Below, one piece after another: positions 1 to 4,931 of a stretch of DNA of 5,608 nucleotides. The stretch comes from Deltaproteobacteria bacterium (GTDB taxonomy: Bacteria > UBA10199 > DSSB01): the NCBI GenBank assembly GCA_020440745.1, contig JAGRNM010000003.1, forward strand, positions 1-5,608. The letters are read 5' to 3'. Made by a program: the position numbers and the translations under genes. Below the pieces are notes generated by a model. It saw only the letters and a program-made list of their open reading frames with translations. It searched no databases and was not told the DNA's origin. Position 1 is the first letter of the stretch. Every line of letters starts with the position of its first letter.

Positions 1-1
1 T

Positions 2-787
2 AATGATATTTATCACCGCACTTTAAAAGCCTCTTGGTCTACTTTTATCTTAGCTTTTATTTTAATTTACTTAAGTTTTATTTTATTATTTGCCTTTCTC
101 TATAGCCTAAAACCAGAAAGCCTAAGCGGAGTTAGCGGAAAAAGCTTTTTAGAATTTTTTTCTTTTAGCCTACAGACAAGCTCCACTATTGGTTATGGCC
201 GTATGGCACCTATCTTGCCTTACTCCCATCTTTTAGTAAGCGTCCAATCCACCTTAAGCCTACTACTATTAGCTATCTATACAGGGCTTGTCTTTGCCAA
301 ATTTTCTCGTCCCCAAGCTAAGGTCTTATTTACCGACAAAGTCATCCTCACCCAATATCATGGTCAAAAGGCTTTAATGCTAAGGATTGCTAATGCTCGC
401 TCCAACCAAATCTTAGAAGGACGGGCTCGCCTGACTATTTTAAAAAACGATCTAAGTCCCGAAGGCCACCAAATAAGACGCCTTCATGATTTAAAACTCT
501 TAAGAGACTCCACACCCATCTTTGGACTTACTTGGACTTTAATTCACCCCATTGACCAAGAAAGCCCTTTAGCAAAGCTTAGCTTAGAAGATATTCAAGC
601 AGACAATATTGATCTCTTTGTCACCTTTAGAGGCATTGATGACACCTTTGTACAAACGGTTTTAGAAAAAAGACACTACCGACCCCACCACATAATCCAA
701 GCTAAAAAATTTGTGGATATGCTCAAAATAGAAGGCGATCAATTAGAGATTGATTTAAATAAATTTAACCAAATCGAAGAAGTATAA
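2..787 (+). CDS. KirBac-type inward-rectifier potassium channel, 5'-truncated by window edge
   Basis: This is an inner-membrane K+ channel subunit, expected to work as a tetramer. The reading frame is open from the window edge, giving 261 visible residues; bacterial Kir proteins usually have about 290-330, so some 30-60 N-terminal residues lie outside. The visible order is a slide helix (DIYHRTLKASW, residues 2-12), a first membrane helix (about 13-36), a pore helix (about 48-60), the selectivity filter TIGYG (62-66, bases 185-199), a second membrane helix (about 73-99) ending in TGLVFAKFSRP, and the cytoplasmic Ig-like C-terminal domain. That domain carries the family wording LMLRIANARSNQI and a later TWTLIHPID segment. 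An ATG at 203 is only Met68, just after the filter, and is not the true start. An Arg follows the filter (GYGRMAP). The gene ends 85 nt before gltX on the same strand, with no clear terminator. The family call is firm; the gating ligand cannot be read from sequence. Confidence 0.93.
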   Translation, partial: NDIYHRTLKASWSTFILAFILIYLSFILLFAFLYSLKPESLSGVSGKSFLEFFSFSLQTSSTIGYGRMAPILPYSHLLVSVQSTLSLLLLAIYTGLVFAKFSRPQAKVLFTDKVILTQYHGQKALMLRIANARSNQILEGRARLTILKNDLSPEGHQIRRLHDLKLLRDSTPIFGLTWTLIHPIDQESPLAKLSLEDIQADNIDLFVTFRGIDDTFVQTVLEKRHYRPHHIIQAKKFVDMLKIEGDQLEIDLNKFNQIEEV

Positions 788-872
788 ATAAGCTCGATTA
801 AAAGACTATAAAAGTCTAAATTAAATGCTTTCTCCTTGCCCTTCCTAAGCTTTTCCTATTTATAGCTTCCTT

Positions 873-2267
873 ATGATTTCTCGCTACCGATTTGCCCCCA
901 GCCCCACCGGTCACTTACACATTGGCGGAGCCAGGACAGCACTTTATAATTATCTACTCGCTAAAAAAACAGGTGGGGTCTTTATCCTACGTATCGAAGA
1001 TACCGACCGCGAACGCTCTACTCAAGAGTATGTGGATTCTATTTTAAGCGCCATGGACTGGTTGGGGCTAAAATACGACGAAGGACCTTTTTATCAAAGT
1101 GAACGAAGCAAAGTTTATCAAGCCAAGCTAGAAGAACTCTTAAAAACAGGCAAAGCCTACCGCTGCTTTTGTACGGCTGAAGAAATCCAAAACAAGCGAG
1201 AGGCCGCTATGAAAGCTGGACTCAAACCTAAGTATGACGGCACCTGCCGCCTTTTGGATCCTCATCAGACCAAAAACGATCCCCGTCCCTATTGTATTCG
1301 TTTTAAAAGCCCAGAAACAGGCGAAACCTTGGTACAAGATTTAATCCGTGGTGAAGTGAGTTTTGCCAATGCCGAACTTGATGACCTCATCATTGCCAGG
1401 ACCGATGGCAGCCCTACTTATAATTTTGTAGTGGTAGTAGACGATGTAGAAAACCAAATCACCCACGTGATTCGCGGTGATGACCATCTCAATAATACCC
1501 CTAGGCAGATTCAGCTTTATGAAGCCCTCCATTACCCCGTTCCCCAATTTGCCCATCTTCCCATGATATTAGGTCCAGACAAAAAGCGCCTTAGCAAACG
1601 CCACGGAGCCACTAGTGTTTTGGCCTACCAAGAAGCGGGCTACTTACCTCAAGCGCTTTTAAATTACCTTGTACGACTAGGTTGGTCCTATGGAGATGAA
1701 GAAATTTTTTCTTTAAACAAACTAGAAAAAATCTTTGATCTAAAAAATGTAGGCAAATCGGCTGCCGTCTTTAATACAGAAAAACTCCTGTGGCTCAACG
1801 GCTATTGGATTCGTCAATTAAAGGCTAAAGAACTCTTAGAAGCCGCCATGCCTTTTTTAAAAAAATTAAATCTAGAAATTAAAGACTCCAACTACGCACA
1901 ACAAGCCTTAGCTAGTTGCCAAGAAAAGGTAAAAACCTTGGTAGAACTAGCAGAGATGGCAAAATTTTATTTTGTTGAAAAAGTAGAAGCCGATCCTAAG
2001 GCCAAAGAAAAAACAATCAATCCTGAATCATTAAAAATTTTAGAAGAACTCAAATCACTTTTAGAAAGTTTAGCCGACTTTAAAAAAGAAAACTTAGAAA
2101 CTCATTTTAAGAGATTTGCAGAAAATAAAAATCTAAAATTAGGTAAAATCGCCCAACCCTTACGATTTGCCCTAACAGGCTCGTTGGTAAGTCCAGGCAT
2201 TTACGATATGCTAGAAATCCTAGGCAAAGACCAAAGTTTAAAAAGAATACAAAACGCCCTAGGCTAA
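873..2267 (+). CDS. gltX: Glutamyl-tRNA synthetase (GluRS)
   Basis: This cytoplasmic class Ib synthetase charges tRNA-Glu with glutamate using ATP. At 464 aa it has normal full length for bacterial GluRS. The ATG at 873 leads straight into the family N-terminus (RFAPSPTGHLHIGGART). An in-frame stop at 846-848 with no usual start codon between rules out an extension. The HIGH motif appears as HIGG (residues 16-19) and the KMSKS loop as KRLSK (238-242). Between them are the DGSPTYNF segment (178-185) and RGDDHLNNTPRQ (201-212). Three of the four E. coli-type zinc ligands are present at the same numbers (Cys98, Cys100, Cys125), but position 127 is Leu instead of His. The anticodon-binding C-terminal part closes with QPLRFALTG and SPGIYDMLEILG. 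No Shine-Dalgarno sequence precedes the start. Whether it is discriminating or also charges tRNA-Gln cannot be decided here; no gatCAB or glnS is in the window. Confidence 0.97.
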   Translation: MISRYRFAPSPTGHLHIGGARTALYNYLLAKKTGGVFILRIEDTDRERSTQEYVDSILSAMDWLGLKYDEGPFYQSERSKVYQAKLEELLKTGKAYRCFCTAEEIQNKREAAMKAGLKPKYDGTCRLLDPHQTKNDPRPYCIRFKSPETGETLVQDLIRGEVSFANAELDDLIIARTDGSPTYNFVVVVDDVENQITHVIRGDDHLNNTPRQIQLYEALHYPVPQFAHLPMILGPDKKRLSKRHGATSVLAYQEAGYLPQALLNYLVRLGWSYGDEEIFSLNKLEKIFDLKNVGKSAAVFNTEKLLWLNGYWIRQLKAKELLEAAMPFLKKLNLEIKDSNYAQQALASCQEKVKTLVELAEMAKFYFVEKVEADPKAKEKTINPESLKILEELKSLLESLADFKKENLETHFKRFAENKNLKLGKIAQPLRFALTGSLVSPGIYDMLEILGKDQSLKRIQNALG

Positions 2268-2275
2268 CAACGAAC

Positions 2276-2324
2276 AATCAAAAAAAACAAAAATTTAAAC
2301 AGGAAGCTGATTGGCAGACTCCTG
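2276..2324 (-). terminator. Probable rho-independent terminator of the winged-helix gene, stem inside the coding end
   Basis: Read on the minus strand, CAGGAGTCTG pairs with CAGCTTCCTG across the loop CCAAT (stem-loop at 2300-2324). This gives eight Watson-Crick pairs, one G-U pair and one mismatch. The stem is followed by TTTAAATTTTTG and then eight T residues. The stem uses codons just before the stop codon, which itself falls in the region after the stem. In the plus direction the hairpin is followed by ACCAAAGAGC with no T run, so it should not stop gltX transcription. The AAA break right after the first three T residues weakens the prediction. Confidence 0.45.
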
Positions 2325-2777
2325 ACCAAAGAGCTTTAATATCTCACTGGCCAACTCTGAATAGATTTTACGATACTTAGTATTGGACTCCTGCACCGAA
2401 TCCTCTGAGTCTAAACCACGAAGCTTAAATTGCTCATGGAACTCTCCCAAAAGACCCATTAGATCGTTAGCATTAATTTCAGACAAATCTTGAGTTAAGA
2501 GATAAGCAGGCATGTCTTTTTTAAAAGCTCGAACAATGCCGCGACTCTCTAAGAAGGACAAAATACCCTCGGTGATTTCCACCTCCACGCCTAAATAAGC
2601 GCTTAGTTCTAAAGCGGTCACCGGAGTAGCAGAAAGTTGTTTTTGAAGACTTAAGTAAAAGACCGTCAACATGGGCAAATGAGCCAGCTTGCGAATCTCA
2701 GGCTCCGTGAGTAGATGCTTGTCAGAAACCTGCCCACTTATTTTATTAATAGAGATTTCATCAACTGCCTTATCCAT
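2295..2777 (-). CDS. Winged-helix DNA-binding-like protein, resembling Rrf2 and BrkB/YihY C-terminal domains
   Basis: This is a 160-aa soluble protein with no cysteine, signal peptide or membrane helix. I do not recognise a named family. Residues about 29-95 read as a winged helix-turn-helix: a first helix (RKLAHLPMLTVFYLSLQKQL), a TPVTALELSAYLGV turn (51-64), a recognition-helix candidate (ITEGILSFLESRGIV, 68-82) and a wing ending in AYLLTQDLSEINANDLM (91-107). The last pattern, an x-L-x-(K/R/Q)-D-L/P-x-x-I segment ahead of a short helix, recalls Rrf2 regulators and the cytoplasmic tail of YihY/BrkB membrane proteins. The membrane part of BrkB and the Rrf2 cluster cysteines are both absent. 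The ATG at 2777 has a good Shine-Dalgarno sequence (AAGGAAG, 2786-2792) eight bases upstream. The gene converges on gltX (27 nt apart) and diverges from aroF (295 nt). A transcriptional regulator is the likeliest role, perhaps of itself or aroF, but this is inference. Confidence 0.8.
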   Translation of the reverse strand: MDKAVDEISINKISGQVSDKHLLTEPEIRKLAHLPMLTVFYLSLQKQLSATPVTALELSAYLGVEVEITEGILSFLESRGIVRAFKKDMPAYLLTQDLSEINANDLMGLLGEFHEQFKLRGLDSEDSVQESNTKYRKIYSELASEILKLFGQESANQLPV

Positions 2778-2827
2778 GAAGCACTCTTCCTTTCTTTCCT
2801 AAAGAGCTTTTGCAAGACTCCTAAGCT

Positions 2828-2855
2828 ACAATGAAGCCTAGAAAAAAAAAGTCAA
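2828..2855 (-). promoter_or_regulatory. Candidate sigma-70 promoter for the winged-helix gene
   Basis: On the minus strand TTGACT (2850-2855) matches the -35 consensus at five of six bases. After a 16-nt spacer that begins with eight T residues comes CATTGT (2828-2833), a weak -10 that keeps the A at position 2 and the final T. The expected transcript would start near 2820, about 45 nt before the ATG. The -35 is good and the -10 poor. Confidence 0.35.
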
Positions 2856-2860
2856 GACTT
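2849..2860. promoter_or_regulatory. Dyad AAGTC-AA-GACTT over the minus-strand -35 box, possible operator
   Basis: AAGTC and GACTT are perfect inverted copies separated by AA. The 12-base dyad covers the whole predicted -35 hexamer of the winged-helix gene, the position expected of a repressor or autoregulator site. Its arms are short, and an AT-rich spacer throws up such dyads by chance, so this is only a candidate. Confidence 0.25.
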
Positions 2861-2880
2861 AAATCCAGCGGTTTTATTAA

Positions 2881-2946
2881 TTCTTAGCTCAATGTCTTTG
2901 ATTTCTAAGAACCTCTTTTAAGTTATCGATCTCTAGCACCTTAGAA
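2881..2946. repeat. Set of short inverted repeats around TTCTAAGAA in the divergent spacer
   Basis: TTCTAAGAA (2903-2911) is itself a near-perfect palindrome. Its right part (CTAAGAA, 2905-2911) is complementary to TTCTTAG at 2881-2887, and its left part (TTCTAAG, 2903-2909) to CTTAGAA at 2940-2946. The two pairings share bases and so exclude each other. They could be repeated operator half-sites, or competing hairpins if the aroF transcript begins upstream of them. The stems are only 7 bp and A/T-rich, with loops of 17 and 30 nt. Confidence 0.25.
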
Positions 2947-2991
2947 TTTCTATCTTTTTTAAAAAAAACGCTTTTCTACTAAAAAAGTCTT

Positions 2992-3020
2992 TTTATTTTT
3001 AAGGTCTTCGCCAGTATGCT
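2992..3020 (+). promoter_or_regulatory. Weak candidate promoter for the aroF-tlyA-TPR run
   Basis: TATGCT (3015-3020) is a reasonable -10, with TTTATT (2992-2997) a poor -35 across a 17-nt spacer. The A/T tracts just upstream (T6A8 at 2955-2968, then further A and T runs) could help as UP-element-like or curved DNA. A transcript from here would start near 3027, about 45 nt ahead of aroF. Other starts in this A/T-rich spacer are equally possible. Confidence 0.25.
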
Positions 3021-3072
3021 AAGGGTAAATTAAGTTAAATTTATCGAAATAAAAAAGGAAAACAAAGCCGTC

Positions 3073-4128
3073 ATGAGCACTAATAAACTACGTAATATTA
3101 ATGTCTTAAGTCATGAGGACCTCATCACGCCCGAAGCCTTAAGAGACCTCGTCCCCTTAAGCCCCAAAGCGGAAGCCACCGTACTTTATTGTCGAGATAA
3201 GCTAGAAAAAATCCTCGATGGAAAAGACTCTCGCCTCTTTGTGGTCGTAGGGCCTTGCTCTATCCATGATACTCAAGCTGCCCTGGACTACGCTAAAAAA
3301 TTAGCAGCACTCAGCCAAAAAGTTAAAGACACCCTATTATTAATCATGAGAGTTTATTTTGAAAAACCACGTACCACCGTCGGCTGGAAAGGTCTTATTA
3401 ATGACCCCTATATGAATGACAGTTTTTCTATCGAAGAAGGTCTCAAAATTTCCCGTCAGTTGTTAGTACAACTTAATGAGATGGGCTTACCTACCTCCAC
3501 AGAAGCCCTAGACCCTGTGATCCCCCAATACTTAGGAGACCTCATTAGTTGGACCGCTATCGGCGCACGCACCACCGAAAGCCAAACCCACCGGGAGATG
3601 TCTAGCGGACTATCCACTCCAGTGGGTTTTAAAAACGGCACCGATGGCAATATCCAAGTAGCCATCAATGCCATGAAAAGTTGTCTGGCTCCTCACAGTT
3701 TTTTAGGGATTTCCAGCCAAGGAAAAATCAGTGTCTATAAAACTCGGGGCAATGCCTATAGCCATGTAGTATTAAGAGGAGGCAAAGACCCCAACTATGA
3801 TGCCCAAAGTGTTGCCTCTTGCCTAAAAGAACTTAAAGAAGCCGGCTTAAGAGAAAAAATCATGATTGATTGCTCCCATGGTAATTCTCAAAAAGACCAC
3901 AACAAACAAGCTGAAGTCTTTCACTCTGGCTTAGAGCAAATTTTAGCCGGCAATAAGGCAATCTGTGGTTTTATGATCGAAAGCAACCTAGAAGCAGGCA
4001 ATCAAAAAATCCCCAAAGACTTAAAACAACTCCAATATGGAGTTAGCGTAACGGACGCCTGCATTGATTGGACAAGCACAGAAAAGCTCATTTTAGAGGC
4101 TCATGAGAAACTCAAGAGCAAAAAATAA
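3073..4128 (+). CDS. aroF: 3-deoxy-D-arabino-heptulosonate 7-phosphate (DAHP) synthase, AroF-like class I
   Basis: The enzyme condenses phosphoenolpyruvate with erythrose 4-phosphate, the first and usually feedback-controlled step of the shikimate pathway, in the cytoplasm. At 351 aa it matches the AroF/AroG/AroH family length with no gap. Visible signatures are VVGPCSIHD (58-66), MRVYFEKPRTTVGWKGLINDP (from 92), GARTTESQTHREM (164-176) and GFKNGTDG (185-192). Expected metal ligands are Cys62, His269, Glu303 and Asp328. Expected substrate-binding residues include Arg93, Lys98, Arg166, Lys187 and Arg235. The wording TEALDP, SQTHREM and VTDACI sits closest, from memory, to E. coli AroF, the tyrosine-sensitive form. 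Asn8, Pro148, Gln152 and Ser181, linked to tyrosine inhibition there, are all present at the same numbers. The ATG at 3073 follows AAGGA (3055-3059) at a rather long 13 nt. The 3' end overlaps tlyA by 26 nt. Assignment to the family is secure; tyrosine specificity is inferred. Confidence 0.95.
   Translation: MSTNKLRNINVLSHEDLITPEALRDLVPLSPKAEATVLYCRDKLEKILDGKDSRLFVVVGPCSIHDTQAALDYAKKLAALSQKVKDTLLLIMRVYFEKPRTTVGWKGLINDPYMNDSFSIEEGLKISRQLLVQLNEMGLPTSTEALDPVIPQYLGDLISWTAIGARTTESQTHREMSSGLSTPVGFKNGTDGNIQVAINAMKSCLAPHSFLGISSQGKISVYKTRGNAYSHVVLRGGKDPNYDAQSVASCLKELKEAGLREKIMIDCSHGNSQKDHNKQAEVFHSGLEQILAGNKAICGFMIESNLEAGNQKIPKDLKQLQYGVSVTDACIDWTSTEKLILEAHEKLKSKK
4095..4099 (+). promoter_or_regulatory. 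Short-spaced ribosome-binding site of tlyA inside aroF
   Basis: AGAGG ends only 3 nt before the tlyA ATG at 4103, closer than the usual 5-9 nt. It is the only purine-rich stretch there. The aroF stop lies 25 nt past the tlyA start, so ribosomes finishing aroF pass over it, which suggests translational coupling. Confidence 0.35.
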
Positions 4129-4900
4129 CCATTCAAACTCAAAAAAAGAGCGCCTAGACAAGATTATGATGGCAAAAGGCTTAGCCCCTTCTCGGGAGAG
4201 AGCTCAAGCCTTGATCATGGCAGGGCTAGTCTTAGTCAATGAAGAAAGAATCGACAAAGCTGGGACAATGCTAGATCCTAGCCAAGTACAGATTAGACTA
4301 AAAACCCCAGATCATCCCTACGTTAGTCGCGGTGGTGTCAAACTAGAAGGAGCCCTAAAAGACTGCCAAATCTCCGTCCAAGACAAAGTCTGCTTAGACA
4401 TCGGTGCCAGCACCGGTGGTTTTACTGACTGCTTACTACAAAAGGGGGCAAAAAAAGTTTACGCTCTGGATGTAGGCACTGCCCAACTCCACCAAAAACT
4501 AAGACAAGACCCCAGGGTCTTTTTTAAAGAAAATTACAATGCCAGGTACTTTCAACTCAAAGATCTTAGCGATCAAAAACAACAAGATCCCCTGATAGAC
4601 TTAGTAGTTATGGACCTTAGTTTTATCTCGATCAAACTGATTTTACCTGCTTTAATACAAGAACTACCCAAACCCTGGAGTCTACTAAGCCTCATCAAAC
4701 CACAATTTGAAGTAGGCCCAGAAAAAGTAGAAAAAGGAGGCCTGGTTCTTAAGGAGAAAATCCATCAAGAAGTCTTAACAGACCTAGAGAGCTTTACTAG
4801 CCGTTTAGGTCTGGACGTGTTAAAAACAACAAAAGCTGTTATTAAAGGAGAAAAAGGCAACCAAGAATTTTTCTTATACGCTCAAACTCCTAGGCCTTAA
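4103..4900 (+). CDS. tlyA: TlyA family rRNA 2'-O-ribose methyltransferase (hemolysin-A family)
   Basis: TlyA proteins methylate ribose at C1920 of 23S rRNA, and in type II enzymes also C1409 of 16S rRNA, using S-adenosylmethionine. The name 'hemolysin' is historical. The 265 aa are of normal length. An S4 RNA-binding domain spans about residues 17-70 (ERLDKIMMAKG, APSRERAQALIMAGLVLVN). An RrmJ/FtsJ-like methyltransferase fold follows, with YVSRGGVKL (73-81) and the SAM motif LDIGASTGGFTDCLL (98-112). The catalytic tetrad appears intact as Lys80, Asp171, Lys199 and Glu255. The Asp-Lys and Lys-Glu spacings (28 and 56) equal those I recall for Mycobacterium TlyA. No alternative start exists between the ATG at 4103 and the S4 domain, so a basic leader of about 15 residues (MRNSRAKNNHSNSKK) is part of the protein. 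The type, and hence whether 16S rRNA is also a target, is not settled. Sits between aroF and a TPR gene, likely in one operon. Confidence 0.93.
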   Translation: MRNSRAKNNHSNSKKERLDKIMMAKGLAPSRERAQALIMAGLVLVNEERIDKAGTMLDPSQVQIRLKTPDHPYVSRGGVKLEGALKDCQISVQDKVCLDIGASTGGFTDCLLQKGAKKVYALDVGTAQLHQKLRQDPRVFFKENYNARYFQLKDLSDQKQQDPLIDLVVMDLSFISIKLILPALIQELPKPWSLLSLIKPQFEVGPEKVEKGGLVLKEKIHQEVLTDLESFTSRLGLDVLKTTKAVIKGEKGNQEFFLYAQTPRP

Positions 4901-4931
4901 TCATCAATTTTAAATCTTTAGCAAAAAAATC

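Noticed and set aside
203..205. ATG at 203 as the start of the channel gene
   Set aside because: It lies just after the selectivity filter, and the same frame is open upstream to the window edge with an intact slide helix, first membrane helix and pore helix.
803..817. AGACT-ATAAA-AGTCT hairpin after the Kir channel gene as a terminator
   Set aside because: The stem is only 5 bp, mostly A/T, and no T run follows on the plus strand.
1140..1556. Two minus-strand open frames of 65 and 71 codons inside gltX
   Set aside because: They lie opposite a conserved synthetase, start without ribosome-binding signals and show no recognisable domain; they are shadows of gltX coding.
2892..2921. Nine-codon open frame upstream of aroF as an attenuation leader peptide
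   Set aside because: It has a single Phe and no Tyr or Trp codons, no Shine-Dalgarno sequence and no good terminator hairpin after it.
2814..3008. Five copies of GTCTT/AAGAC in the divergent spacer as regulator sites
   Set aside because: The same word is frequent in the coding regions of this window, so the count is not distinctive; only the copy forming the 2849-2860 dyad was kept.
3456..3674. Minus-strand open frame of 72 codons inside aroF
   Set aside because: It is opposite the most conserved part of DAHP synthase and has no features of its own.
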